From: an uncultured Slackia sp.
GTDB taxonomy: Bacteria > Actinomycetota > Coriobacteriia > Coriobacteriales > Eggerthellaceae
Assembly (NCBI GenBank): GCA_937895975.1
Contig: CALBLG010000115.1
Coordinates: forward strand, 1-37,624
Reading direction: 5' to 3'
DNA length: 37,624 nucleotides
Made by a program: the position numbers and the translations under genes. Below are positions 9,558 to 16,894 of the stretch, piece by piece. Under the pieces are notes generated by a model. It searched no databases. It worked only from the letters and a program-made list of their open reading frames with translations, and was not told the DNA's origin. Positions within the stretch are counted from its first letter, which is position 1; each line of letters begins with the position of its first letter.

Positions 9558-11200
9558 GAGCGTGCTCCTTTAAGCGTAGATTCCGCAACGGCTGCTGCCA
9601 GCTGCGCCTTCAGTTCAACATAATCGAGCGGCTTTCCCGCATGGCCGTTCATGCCCGCCGCGCGCGATTTGCGCGCGTCTTCGGCATAATTGTTGGCCGA
9701 CAGCGCGATGATGGGGACGGTTTTGGCATCGGCGCGGTCGAGGGCGCGAATGAGTTCGGTGGCTTCCCAACCGCTGAGCGTAGGCATTTGGATGTCCATC
9801 AATATCGCGTCGTAATAGCCTGGTTTCGATGCAGCGAACTTATCCACCACAATAGGGCCGTCGTCGGCTATTTCAACCTTGGCTCCGAGCTTTGCCAGCA
9901 CCTCCTCGGCAATCATCGAGTTAATGGCGTTGTCTTCGGCCATAAGGAAGCGCTTGCCATTGAAATCGTAGTCGATGTCGCGCGCATCGGCGTCGGGCTT
10001 GGTTTCGAATGTTTCGCCATGCGCGCGCATGTCCTCGACCTGCTTCGGGGACGCAACCTCAAACGGGATGTATGCCGCGAAATCGCTGCCGCGACCGAGC
10101 TCGGTGTCCACCACAACTTCGCCGCCCATCAGCTCGACGAGCGCCCCGGCGATAGGCATTCCCAAACCCGTGCCGCCATAGCGGCGCGCGATGGTTCGGT
10201 CTTCCTGTTCGAAAGGCTTGAAGATTCGGCTGATGAAACGCGGATCCATGCCTTTGCCCGTATCGCGCACGCGAATCATGTAGTTCACTTCGTCGCCGTG
10301 GCGATACATCTCGCGGAAGGTGAGCGTTACCTTACCGCCTTCATCGGTGAATTTCAGCGCATTCGAAATGAAGTTCACGATAACTTGGTTCAGGCGCATG
10401 CGATCGCCCAGCAGGTATACGCTTTCGCAATCGAGCGTCTCTACCACATAGTCGATGCCCTTGTCGGCAGCCTGCTTCTCGAACATCGACCGAATCTCGC
10501 CTGCAACCAAGCGCATATCGAACGGCAGCGACTCCAGTTCCACACGACCGTTGGACAGGCGCCCCATATCCAGCACGTCGTTGACCAACGTAAGCAGATA
10601 GCTCGAAAGCTCGTCGGCGCGGGCGAGGTCGTCGAGCAAGCGCGATTCGTCGGCTCTATGGTCGCGGGCGAGCGTAATCATGCCTTTAATACCATTGAGC
10701 GGGGTGCGAATCTCGTGGCTCATCTGATTCAAGAAATCGGTACGATTCTCGGCGGTTTCGAGCGCTGCATCGCGCTCGATCGCCAGTTCGTTGTACGCAT
10801 CGCGCTCGGCAGACATGTCCACCATTTCAACCAGCTCGTACGAGCCGCCCATCACCGACTCGATGGTAAGGCGAATCCGCATCGGCGGGTTCGCGCTGTT
10901 CGGCCGTTCGAAATCGAGTTTCGTAACAAGGGGGTTCGTGCGATCCCATTCGCGAACCTCACGACGATACTTCGCCCTATCAACCTCGGGAACGAAACGC
11001 AGCAACGTTTCGACGTCGTCGGCAACACGCTCGGGCTCGACGCCAAACACCGTTTGGAAATTGCTGGAGATGTAGACCGGGAATAAATCGACCGAGCGCA
11101 GCAACACTTGCACGCTGCCCGACGTCGTTTTATATGCGACATCGAACAGCTCGTGGTCGCGCCCATCGTCGCGTTTTTTGCTTCCACCGAATAGGCCCAT
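9554..11200 (-). CDS. Soluble hybrid histidine kinase with C-terminal receiver
   Basis: About 548 residues. The N-terminal 110 residues look like a PAS-type sensor (VYISSNFQTVFGVEPERV). Next come HisKA with the phospho-acceptor His 162 in NQMSHEIRTPLNG, a HATPase_c domain (N box VNFISNALKF, G boxes DTGKGMD and GGTGLGMPIAGALVE) and a receiver domain with the Asp in YDAILMDIQMPTLSGWEA. No membrane segment is present, so sensing is cytosolic. No DNA-binding output domain is attached, so phosphate must pass to another protein or the output is protein-protein. ATG 11200 is preferred over the TTG at 11215 because AAGGGGGT lies directly upstream. It is the first gene of the operon running to the LRR gene. 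A small dyad TATGGG/CCCATA (11250-11266) lies in its leader. Confidence 0.9.
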   Translation of the reverse strand: MGLFGGSKKRDDGRDHELFDVAYKTTSGSVQVLLRSVDLFPVYISSNFQTVFGVEPERVADDVETLLRFVPEVDRAKYRREVREWDRTNPLVTKLDFERPNSANPPMRIRLTIESVMGGSYELVEMVDMSAERDAYNELAIERDAALETAENRTDFLNQMSHEIRTPLNGIKGMITLARDHRADESRLLDDLARADELSSYLLTLVNDVLDMGRLSNGRVELESLPFDMRLVAGEIRSMFEKQAADKGIDYVVETLDCESVYLLGDRMRLNQVIVNFISNALKFTDEGGKVTLTFREMYRHGDEVNYMIRVRDTGKGMDPRFISRIFKPFEQEDRTIARRYGGTGLGMPIAGALVELMGGEVVVDTELGRGSDFAAYIPFEVASPKQVEDMRAHGETFETKPDADARDIDYDFNGKRFLMAEDNAINSMIAEEVLAKLGAKVEIADDGPIVVDKFAASKPGYYDAILMDIQMPTLSGWEATELIRALDRADAKTVPIIALSANNYAEDARKSRAAGMNGHAGKPLDYVELKAQLAAAVAESTLKGARS

Positions 11201-11249
11201 GGGCACCCCCTTCAATCTCTCTATTGTCCCACACTAAACAGGCTCGTCG

Positions 11250-11266
11250 TATGGGAAATACCCATA
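11250..11266. promoter_or_regulatory. Small dyad upstream of the kinase-moxR operon
   Basis: TATGGG (11250-11255) and CCCATA (11261-11266) form a perfect 6-bp dyad with a 5-nt spacer, about 50 bp upstream of the kinase start. It may be an operator. No convincing -35/-10 pair was found beside it, so the promoter of this operon is not located. Confidence 0.3.
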
Positions 11267-11357
11267 TGAGGGAAATAAGGGGCGTAACGACGCACATAAG
11301 CAGGGTGCGGAGGCGCTTATGAAGGAGCACGAATCCAAGCTAGAACTTATTACGGCA

Positions 11358-11384
11358 ACAAAAAAGCCGCTCGGTTGAGCGGCT
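11358..11384 (-). terminator. Rho-independent terminator after tRNA-Arg
   Basis: A perfect 8-bp stem (11365-11372 with 11377-11384), GGTT loop on the plus strand, followed on the minus strand by a run of six T (plus-strand A 11360-11365). It lies 12 nt past the CCA end of tRNA-Arg. Confidence 0.9.
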
Positions 11385-11395
11385 CGCAGTTCAAA

Positions 11396-11472
11396 TGGTG
11401 CGCCGTGAGGGATTCGAACCCCCGACGTACTGATTCGTAGTCAGTCCCTCTATCCAGCTGAGGTAACGGCGC
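11396..11472 (-). tRNA. tRNA-Arg (anticodon ACG), CCA encoded
   Basis: Full cloverleaf: 7-bp acceptor GCGCCGT/ACGGCGC, D arm CCTC/GAGG, anticodon stem ACTGA/TCAGT with loop CTACGAA (anticodon ACG, wobble A expected to be edited to inosine), 5-nt variable loop, T arm with loop TTCGAAT, discriminator A and encoded CCA (11396-11398). It reads CGN arginine codons. It has its own promoter and terminator and is transcribed divergently from the cyclo-ligase gene. Confidence 0.97.
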
Positions 11473-11491
11473 GTGCTTTGTCAGCTCGTTC

Positions 11492-11520
11492 ATAATAACA
11501 GCCTTTCCCCGCTAACGCAA
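11492..11520 (-). promoter_or_regulatory. Promoter of tRNA-Arg
   Basis: On the minus strand, -35 TTGCGT (11515-11520), a 17-nt spacer and -10 TATTAT (11492-11497), about 20 nt before the tRNA 5' end. Hexamers and spacing fit a housekeeping sigma factor promoter. Confidence 0.75.
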
Positions 11521-11585
11521 AGGGTTTTTTCAAAAATGTTAAAGTTTGCTTTTGAACTGGGAATATATGGTGCATGCTTCTAAGC

Positions 11586-11591
11586 TATACT
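11586..11591 (+). promoter_or_regulatory. -10 box of the cyclo-ligase gene, possibly giving a leaderless mRNA
   Basis: TATACT ends 6 nt before ATG 11598. With normal -10 to +1 spacing, transcription would begin at or within 1 nt of the start codon. No Shine-Dalgarno sequence precedes this ATG, and no clear -35 is present. Confidence 0.45.
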
Positions 11592-11597
11592 TTAAAC

Positions 11598-12200
11598 ATG
11601 GAAACTATTGCAGTGCATATCAAGCAAGAGATGCGTCGTTTGATTATCGAATCGCGCGATGCAATGAGCGAAGACCAGCGCGGGGCCGCATCGGAAGCCA
11701 TCTGCAAAAAGCTGGAACGCCAATTCGATGGCATTGCGCCCGGGTCGATATGCGCCCTGTATGCGCCGATGGGCAGCGAGGTTGATGTTCGCGGGTTTGC
11801 GGAATGGCTCTATGCACAGGGCGTTCGGGTTGCCTTCCCCTGCATGAATGCGAAAGGCGCATTTCCAAGGATGCATATGCGCGAAGTTTCACATGAAGCG
11901 TGGGCAGGCGGCGCGGTGCCCTTCATCGTGAAGCCCATCAAGCGCTTCGCCGAGAACGAAGCGGCTCTTGCTCAATTTCCCGTCGTGGACCCTACCAGCA
12001 TCGATGCGATAGTCGTGCCCATGGTCGCCTTCGACAGCGGCTTTAATCGCCTTGGATACGGAGGCGGCAATTACGACGAATACCTCGCCTTGGTTTCACG
12101 TGAAACCAAGGCGGTCGGTGTGGCATTCGAGGCGCAGCGCGTGCCCCATGTTCCCACCGAACCGCACGATTTGCCGCTGCCGCGTATTGTTTCGGCGTAA
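11598..12200 (+). CDS. 5-formyltetrahydrofolate cyclo-ligase
   Basis: A 200-residue protein of normal family length. It converts 5-formyltetrahydrofolate to 5,10-methenyltetrahydrofolate using ATP, returning a dead-end folate to one-carbon metabolism. Support comes from the N-terminal Arg-rich helix (KQEMRRLIIESRDAMS), the motif CALYAPMGSEVDVRGF, and the diagnostic C-terminal block VPMVAFDSGFNRLGYGGGNYD. ATG 11598 gives an N-terminus that fits the family; ATG 11574 would add eight residues without a ribosome site. The gene may be read from a leaderless transcript. A 28-bp palindrome containing a parS-like core lies inside the gene, coding part of ALVSRETKAV near the C-terminus. tRNA-Gly follows 34 nt after the stop. 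Confidence 0.93.
   Translation: METIAVHIKQEMRRLIIESRDAMSEDQRGAASEAICKKLERQFDGIAPGSICALYAPMGSEVDVRGFAEWLYAQGVRVAFPCMNAKGAFPRMHMREVSHEAWAGGAVPFIVKPIKRFAENEAALAQFPVVDPTSIDAIVVPMVAFDSGFNRLGYGGGNYDEYLALVSRETKAVGVAFEAQRVPHVPTEPHDLPLPRIVSA
12086..12113. promoter_or_regulatory. parS-like ParB site inside the cyclo-ligase gene, in a 28-bp palindrome
   Basis: The core GGTTTCACGTGAAACC (12092-12107) matches the bacterial parS consensus TGTTTCACGTGAAACA at 14 of 16 positions, missing only the outermost pair, symmetrically. The palindrome is perfect over 28 bp. It lies about 17.5 kb from the two canonical sites near parA and about 23 kb from dnaA, within the usual origin-proximal range for parS. Confidence 0.7.
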
Positions 12201-12212
12201 CTGGCAAATGTT

Positions 12213-12221
12213 TGCTATACT
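12213..12221 (+). promoter_or_regulatory. Extended -10 promoter of tRNA-Gly
   Basis: TGC directly before TATACT (12216-12221) is an extended -10 element, 13 nt upstream of the tRNA 5' end. No good -35 is visible, which is common for extended -10 promoters. Confidence 0.6.
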
Positions 12222-12234
12222 AGACAAGCTTTAT

Positions 12235-12309
12235 GCGGGTGTGGCCAAGTGGTAAGGCAAAAGCTTCCCAAGCTTTCATTCGCGGGTTCGAGTCCCGTCA
12301 CCCGCTCCA
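12235..12309 (+). tRNA. tRNA-Gly (anticodon CCC), CCA encoded
   Basis: Acceptor GCGGGTG/CACCCGC, anticodon stem AAAGC/GCTTT with loop TTCCCAA (anticodon CCC), T arm GCGGG/CCCGT with loop TTCGAGT, discriminator T and encoded CCA (12307-12309). It reads GGG codons. It lies between the cyclo-ligase gene and a strong terminator. Confidence 0.97.
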
Positions 12310-12318
12310 GAATTTTCG

Positions 12319-12347
12319 CAGCCAAGGAAATCTTCCTTGGCTGTTTT
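12319..12347 (+). terminator. Rho-independent terminator after tRNA-Gly
   Basis: A perfect 11-bp stem (12319-12329 with 12333-12343), 3-nt loop, then TTTTCATTT. A second hairpin (8-bp arms 12392-12399 and 12413-12420) lies further on without a T-run; its role is unclear. Confidence 0.9.
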
Positions 12348-12455
12348 CATTTCCGCTCCGGCGAGGGGCTCGAACTGACACATAACAAAAATTGCCAGTC
12401 TTTGGGCAAGAAACTGGCAAGGTTTCATGCGTAGCATCCTTTCATCTACTATTCG

Positions 12456-12479
12456 TAACACATGTTATAATATGTGTTA
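12456..12479 (+). promoter_or_regulatory. hicAB promoter with palindromic operator over the -10 box
   Basis: A consensus -10 TATAAT (12466-12471) sits in the centre of a perfect dyad: TAACACAT (12456-12463) and ATGTGTTA (12472-12479) separated by 8 bp. It ends 15 nt before the hicA start. HicB antitoxins with a DNA-binding tail repress their own operon by binding such palindromes, so this is the probable autoregulatory site. Confidence 0.75.
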
Positions 12480-12494
12480 TTAGAAGGGGTTCGC

Positions 12495-12716
12495 ATGAAA
12501 AGCTACTCTTCTCGGGAAATTATGAGGCTGCTTATAGAAGACGGCTGGTATGAGGTTTCCAGCGTTGGAAGCCATCATCAATTCAAGCACCCCATAAAAC
12601 GCGGCCGAGTCACGCTCAAGCATCCCGACCGCGACATTCCCCCAAAAACACTGCGAAGCATCGAAAAGCAGGCCCAGCTTTGCTTCGATGCGAAGAAGGG
12701 AGCACGCCGTGGTTAA
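12495..12716 (+). CDS. hicA: HicA-family mRNA interferase toxin
   Basis: A 73-residue protein of typical HicA size with the dsRBD-like fold and the conserved catalytic His in VGSHHQFKHP, followed by GRVTLKHPDRDIPPKTLRSI. HicA toxins cleave mRNA and tmRNA and stop growth until neutralised by HicB. I chose ATG 12495 because AGAAGGGG lies just upstream; earlier in-frame codons lack a ribosome site and would begin inside the operator. It overlaps the hicB start by 8 nt, which fits the coupled toxin-first order of hicAB operons. The low-GC promoter region and the position between tRNA-Gly and a terminator suggest acquisition as a small mobile cassette. Confidence 0.93.
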   Translation: MKSYSSREIMRLLIEDGWYEVSSVGSHHQFKHPIKRGRVTLKHPDRDIPPKTLRSIEKQAQLCFDAKKGARRG

Positions 12717-13110
12717 GGACAGGGCTTTTTATCCAGCGGTTTTCACATATGAAGAAGGATGCGAGATCGCGGTTGAATTTCCTGATTTGGGAGTTGCTAC
12801 AAGTGGTACGAACGACGATGACGCACTCATGTCGGCCCGCGAGCTTTTGGGATGCGTACTCTACGGGCTCGAGCAAGACGGCGAAGATATCCCCGAGCCT
12901 TCGCCCCTTTCGACACTGAGCAACGCCGAGAACGAACGCACAGTGCTTGTTGATGTGTACATGCCCTCGATTCGACAAGCGCAGTCGTACAAAGCCGTCA
13001 GCAGAACTGTCACATTGCCCGCATGGCTTAACGCGCTTGCCGTTGAAAACGGCGTCAACTTTTCACAAACCCTGCAGGAGGCATTGCGAAAGCAGCTCGC
13101 GACGTCCTAA
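12709..13110 (+). CDS. hicB: HicB-family antitoxin with ribbon-helix-helix tail
   Basis: A 133-residue protein in two parts. The N-terminal HicB domain is a degenerate RNase H-like fold (FYPAVFTYEEGCEIAVEF, then DLGVATSGTNDDDALMSA). The C-terminal ribbon-helix-helix segment reads SRTVTLPAWLNALAVENG, then NFSQTLQEALRKQL. HicB binds and blocks HicA and represses the operon through the tail. The start is GTG 12709 with AAGGGAG 6 nt upstream, inside the end of hicA. The longer version from 12688 lacks a ribosome site. The terminator at 13140-13163 follows. Confidence 0.93.
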   Translation: MVKDRAFYPAVFTYEEGCEIAVEFPDLGVATSGTNDDDALMSARELLGCVLYGLEQDGEDIPEPSPLSTLSNAENERTVLVDVYMPSIRQAQSYKAVSRTVTLPAWLNALAVENGVNFSQTLQEALRKQLATS

Positions 13111-13138
13111 ACGCTTCGAGCGCCAAATTAACCATACG

Positions 13139-13168
13139 AAAAAGGCCCCTTGCGGGGCCTTTTCGTTA
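13139..13168. terminator. Bidirectional terminator between hicB and the zinc-ribbon gene
   Basis: A 10-bp perfect stem, AAAAGGCCCC (13140-13149) with GGGGCCTTTT (13154-13163), loop TTGC. T-rich tracts on both sides serve the convergent hicAB (plus) and zinc-ribbon (minus) genes; the stop of the latter is at 13166. Confidence 0.88.
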
Positions 13169-13315
13169 TTTTGCAGCGCCGATGCGGCAGATGGTGGTTC
13201 CGCAATCGGGGCACTTGCCCTTGGTGATGGGCTTGCCGTTTTTGGTAACGCTTTCGACGGGATCGACCATTTCCTTCTTAGCCTTGCATTTAACGCAGTA
13301 AGCCTCGATAGCCAT
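13166..13315 (-). CDS. Small zinc-ribbon protein (DUF5679-like)
   Basis: A 49-residue protein: MAIEAYCVKCKAKKEM, a middle segment with NGKPITKG, then CPDCGTTICRIG. The pairs C-V-K-C and C-P-D-C are the usual zinc-ribbon ligands. The size and the AYCVKCK start match the DUF5679 family of actinobacteria and phages, whose function is unknown. GGAGGT lies 6 nt upstream of ATG 13315, a strong ribosome site that fixes the start; a longer in-frame extension to 13420 has no support. Confidence 0.88.
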   Translation of the reverse strand: MAIEAYCVKCKAKKEMVDPVESVTKNGKPITKGKCPDCGTTICRIGAAK

Positions 13316-13475
13316 ACGAAACCTCCAATGGTTCTCAATGGGCGAACGCCCCTCGGGCGCTCCTTCAGAACGACCGCCTTGCTGGCAGACGTTATCACAT
13401 TGATGCATCATACCCCACATTCAGGCTTCCCACCTTGGGATTCCTTTTAATGGCGCCCAGATTGGCTCCATGGCA

Positions 13476-13503
13476 TTAAAAAAGCCGCCCGAAGGCGGCT
13501 TTT
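13476..13503 (-). terminator. Terminator of the M28-like gene
   Basis: Stem 13480-13489 with 13494-13503 (core GCCGCC/GGCGGC), loop CGAA, then six T on the minus strand. It lies 10 nt beyond the stop at 13513. Confidence 0.9.
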
Positions 13504-13512
13504 CGTTGTTTG

Positions 13513-16500
13513 CTAGATATTCTTCAGCAGCTCCACCACGAAGTCGGCAGCCGCATCGACCGACGCGACGTCGATATTCTCTACCACGTCGTTCGCCTGC
13601 GCGTAACGCGCGGGGGCGTATCCGTCCATACCGACCAGGCTCATGGCCTGCACGCGGTGCTTGCCCGCATAGCTGGCGGGGCTTTCTTTCCAATCGATGT
13701 CGGCAGACTCAAGGTGCACATTCGACGCCTGGGACGCCTTCTTGATGAAGCGCTTCATGCGGGCCGAGCACTTCGATTGCTTCAACTCGCCCTCGTGCTC
13801 GAGATACGAAAGCGTGCCGCCGCCGAGCGCTTCGAGGTTCACGACCACTGCGCCGCGCATTTCGGCCGCATGCGCCGCCAGGAAGGCTTTGATGCCGCCG
13901 TTATCCGCCAATTCAGATCCAAGGGCCACGAACCACACCTCGGTGTTGATGTCGCCTGCTGCAAACGAGTAAATCTGCTGGATGTCCTCGGCGGTTTCGA
14001 TCTTGTCGGATGCAGCCTCGGCATGGCGCAGGGCAGCCTCGTACGCCGAAGCATACGAATCGGCCGAAACGGGATCGGATGGCACGCGCTGCTCAACAGG
14101 ATGCTCGGACGCATGGTCGACCGCCGAGACGCTTGCCTCGGAAGCAGCAGCCGGCTCGGACGCACCGCCCGCCACGCGGGCGCGCAGGTTCGAGAAAGCA
14201 CCGCCTTCCCAGTCGTCTTCGTCGCGGAAGCTCTCCCAACTGCCGCGCTGCTTGCCAACCTGGCGCGCATCGAAGTTCTCGTCCACGCCGAGCCACTCGC
14301 TCGCGCTTTCCTCTTCGGCCTTCTTCTTTTTGTGGCCGAATTTGCCGAAGAACTTGCCGATGCGCGACTGGGGCATTTCCACATACCCCGGGCCGGCGAA
14401 GGCGCCCGTTTCGGTGAATTCCTCCTGAAATACCGTGTCGTCGGCGTCGTCGACATACATGTCATCGGGGTCAACGCCGGCAAGCAGTTCATCACCCACA
14501 GGCTCGGCACCAATGGCGCCGATGGCGGCGAACGAACCGGTAAGGCTTACGTTGGCGTTCTGCTTCATAGACGGATCGACCTCGTACGCGCCACGCGAAA
14601 CAGGGGCGACAGGCTCATCGACCGCGGGAACGCTGGTCGCAAGCAGGCTTTGCGCAGCCTCGCGGCCATTCGATTCCGCAGCCGAAGCCAAGGGGGCACG
14701 CTGGCGCAACTCGTCGAACGAGATGGGCTTAGGCTCGGGCGCCACCATGGGAGGCAGCTCGATGCGCGGCAAATCGACCACGGGAATGTTCGCAGAAATC
14801 ACCTTCGCGGCCGGCTGCGCCGGAGCATCGGCTTGAGGCACAACCGAGGGGACGGACGATTCCTGGGCAATCGCAGCTTCATACGCGGCAACGCCCGACT
14901 GTCCCGAGATAGCGGTAACGGCCACGGATTCCACCGCAGCCATGTCCTCGGCCTCAGCGGCGGTTGCCCGCACGGTTACTCGAGACTTCTGGGCGCGCTC
15001 GGCCACAACGGCGGTGCGGTCCGCAGGCGGCACGTAATACATCATCTGGGGCAAACGAGTGGTTTCCGCAGAGCTTGCAGGCGCTGCAGCCGGCTCGCTT
15101 TCAGACGCCTGAACAACAGGCTCGCTAAATGCGATGGGCGCTGCGGGCTCGGAAAGGTGCTCTTCGGAAGTCGTCACAGGCGCAACCGCAATTTCGGAAG
15201 CGGGCTGTTGGGCGATTTCGCGCGCCTTATCGAGGTTTATCGCGCCGGCCTGCACGGCAGGCATGGCCGACGTCTCGTCGGGAATATCCTGGACAGGCTG
15301 GGAAGCCTCAACGACGGAAGATGCAACGGGCTCAGCGGCGGGCGCCGCAGGAGCTTCGACCGCGTCTTCGGCTTGAGACACCTTCGCGGGCGCGGCAGAC
15401 TCAGCGGGCTTGGCGGCATACAAATCGGCAGAAGGCTTGGGCGCCTCAATTTCTTCGTGCGAGGGCGTCGCGGCCTCAGCCGTCATAGGGGCAGACGGCT
15501 TCTCGACGGGAATGCACGTCGCCTCAACGGGTTTTGCAGAAGCACTCGGAACGTTTTCGGGGTGCACCGAAACAGCAACCGCAGGCGCGGCCGGAGTGTT
15601 GGGGTAATCGGCATAGCGAGAGCGGTATTCTTCGCCCTTCGAGCTGGCTTTGGCCTCGCCCATCTTCTCGCGGGCCTTTTCCGTCGCCTTGCGATACCAC
15701 TCGGGAACCTCGACGGGGCGCGCAGCGGCTGCGGCCCTCTCGGCGGCGGCTTTGCGAGCAGCCTCTTGCGCGGCCCTTTCGGCGGCCGCGGCTTCCGCCT
15801 GGTGGCGGGCGCGATTGCGCTCTTCGTCGGCGGCCGCGGCGGCAGCTGCGGCTTCGGCCTGGGCATGTTCTTCGTTCAAAGCCTGGGCTTTCGCCGCTGC
15901 TTCAGCCAGCGTGCCGATGGGGGCACCGGAAAGCGCCGCCATGGTTTCCTGGCGCTGGCGCGAAACCTCTGCATCGTCGAGCGAAGAGATGGGCGCGTCC
16001 TTCACCTGCACCAGATTGTCAGACACGCTTGCGGGGGCTTTAGGCTCGCCCGCGAACGAAATTTCCTCGGCGGGGGCGATGGGTTCGTCGGCCGAGACCT
16101 CGCCATTGCCCAAGCGGCGCGCCACTTCGAGCATTACGGCGATGCCCGAAGCGTTATCGTTCGCGGCTTCGGTGTAGGGGCCGAATTTTTCCATCAATGC
16201 GAATACGAGTAGGGCCAGAGCAGGCAGAACGCACAGCGCGGCCAACACGGCAAGCACGACGGACGGCGTGCCCTCGGGCAGCGCCACACCGCGCAGCAAA
16301 ACCAACACGGGAGCCGCAACCATGCCGCCCAAGGCGCCATAACGCAGCGGTCGCAGCGCACGAACCAACATGCCCTTCGTTTCGCGGCGAACCTTGCCGC
16401 TGTCGTAATTCGCAACCACGATAACCTTGCGGCGACGCGCGCCAGTCGATTCCATCGCTTGCGTGGGCTCGTATTTCGCCACGACGTTCTGGCTCACGCC

Positions 16501-16830
16501 CTTGGTGAACACCTGCGACAGCACCGGATGGTCGGTTGCCTCCAGAATGCTCACAGCCGCCGCAGCCAAGGCAATAACAGCCATTGGGACCGCCGCAATG
16601 GGCAGCACGATGCCGAAAATAACAGCCACAATGGCCACCGCGTAGCAAATGATGGGGGTCATCAATGCATCGGAATTGCACGTGAAGTCTTCGATCTGCG
16701 CATTAAGATGCGCGTCCTTCTGCAGACGTTCCGTAATATAAAGCGCAGCTTGTTGCTCCTCTTCGGTACCCGCTGGGCGCGGGCCGATTTCTTGAGAGAG
16801 ATACGCTATATGGTCCATTGGTGTGCTCAT
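13513..16830 (-). CDS. M28-like membrane protein split by a long Ala/Pro/Glu-rich insertion; probable pseudo-peptidase
   Basis: 1105 residues. The ends together resemble one M28 (aminopeptidase) domain. Residues 1-250 contain QEIGPRPAGTEEEQQAA, two pairs of membrane helices, VIVVANYDSGK and AANDNASGIAVMLEVA. Residues about 945-1105 contain VWFVALGSELADNGG, VVVNLEALGGG and a terminal NDVVENIDVASVDAA. Roughly 700 residues of Ala/Pro/Glu/Ser-rich sequence, with a charged Ala-rich coiled coil near 330-400, separate them. M28 ligands are mostly altered: the first His is Asn 141, the bridging Asp 225 is kept, the general-base Glu is Ser 972 (Glu 973 kept), the next Asp is Glu 1000, and the last His is absent. 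Catalysis is therefore unlikely. AAAGGTG precedes ATG 16830. Confidence 0.75.
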   Translation of the reverse strand: MSTPMDHIAYLSQEIGPRPAGTEEEQQAALYITERLQKDAHLNAQIEDFTCNSDALMTPIICYAVAIVAVIFGIVLPIAAVPMAVIALAAAAVSILEATDHPVLSQVFTKGVSQNVVAKYEPTQAMESTGARRRKVIVVANYDSGKVRRETKGMLVRALRPLRYGALGGMVAAPVLVLLRGVALPEGTPSVVLAVLAALCVLPALALLVFALMEKFGPYTEAANDNASGIAVMLEVARRLGNGEVSADEPIAPAEEISFAGEPKAPASVSDNLVQVKDAPISSLDDAEVSRQRQETMAALSGAPIGTLAEAAAKAQALNEEHAQAEAAAAAAAADEERNRARHQAEAAAAERAAQEAARKAAAERAAAAARPVEVPEWYRKATEKAREKMGEAKASSKGEEYRSRYADYPNTPAAPAVAVSVHPENVPSASAKPVEATCIPVEKPSAPMTAEAATPSHEEIEAPKPSADLYAAKPAESAAPAKVSQAEDAVEAPAAPAAEPVASSVVEASQPVQDIPDETSAMPAVQAGAINLDKAREIAQQPASEIAVAPVTTSEEHLSEPAAPIAFSEPVVQASESEPAAAPASSAETTRLPQMMYYVPPADRTAVVAERAQKSRVTVRATAAEAEDMAAVESVAVTAISGQSGVAAYEAAIAQESSVPSVVPQADAPAQPAAKVISANIPVVDLPRIELPPMVAPEPKPISFDELRQRAPLASAAESNGREAAQSLLATSVPAVDEPVAPVSRGAYEVDPSMKQNANVSLTGSFAAIGAIGAEPVGDELLAGVDPDDMYVDDADDTVFQEEFTETGAFAGPGYVEMPQSRIGKFFGKFGHKKKKAEEESASEWLGVDENFDARQVGKQRGSWESFRDEDDWEGGAFSNLRARVAGGASEPAAASEASVSAVDHASEHPVEQRVPSDPVSADSYASAYEAALRHAEAASDKIETAEDIQQIYSFAAGDINTEVWFVALGSELADNGGIKAFLAAHAAEMRGAVVVNLEALGGGTLSYLEHEGELKQSKCSARMKRFIKKASQASNVHLESADIDWKESPASYAGKHRVQAMSLVGMDGYAPARYAQANDVVENIDVASVDAAADFVVELLKNI

Positions 16831-16894
16831 ATCGGCACCTTTCGCAGACGTTGTTCGTCAGGATGTGGGCATATTCGTTTGAAAGTATACTCCA

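Noticed and set aside
9840..9848. TTATCCACC, close to a DnaA box, in the hybrid kinase gene
   Set aside because: A single isolated match inside coding DNA; expected by chance in 37 kb.
9641..11086. 481-codon plus-strand open frame opposite the first hybrid kinase
   Set aside because: Antisense shadow; the kinase motifs are clear on the minus strand.
11318..11380. A 19-codon frame starting ATGAAGGAGCAC
   Set aside because: It runs into the tRNA-Arg terminator and has no ribosome site upstream or recognisable content.
11893..11906. TTTCACATGAAG-like sequence in the cyclo-ligase gene as another parS
   Set aside because: The centre is CATG instead of CGTG and the outer bases do not match; symmetry is broken.
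12276..12461. Minus-strand frame ending in a GAGDGTRTRE-type peptide
   Set aside because: This is the known false protein that arises when tRNA sequence is translated on the opposite strand; it overlaps tRNA-Gly and its terminator.
13510..16212. 900-codon open frame on the plus strand opposite the M28-like gene
   Set aside because: It is an antisense shadow of biased codons in an Ala-rich gene; it has Arg/Gly/His-rich composition, no ribosome site and no recognisable domain.
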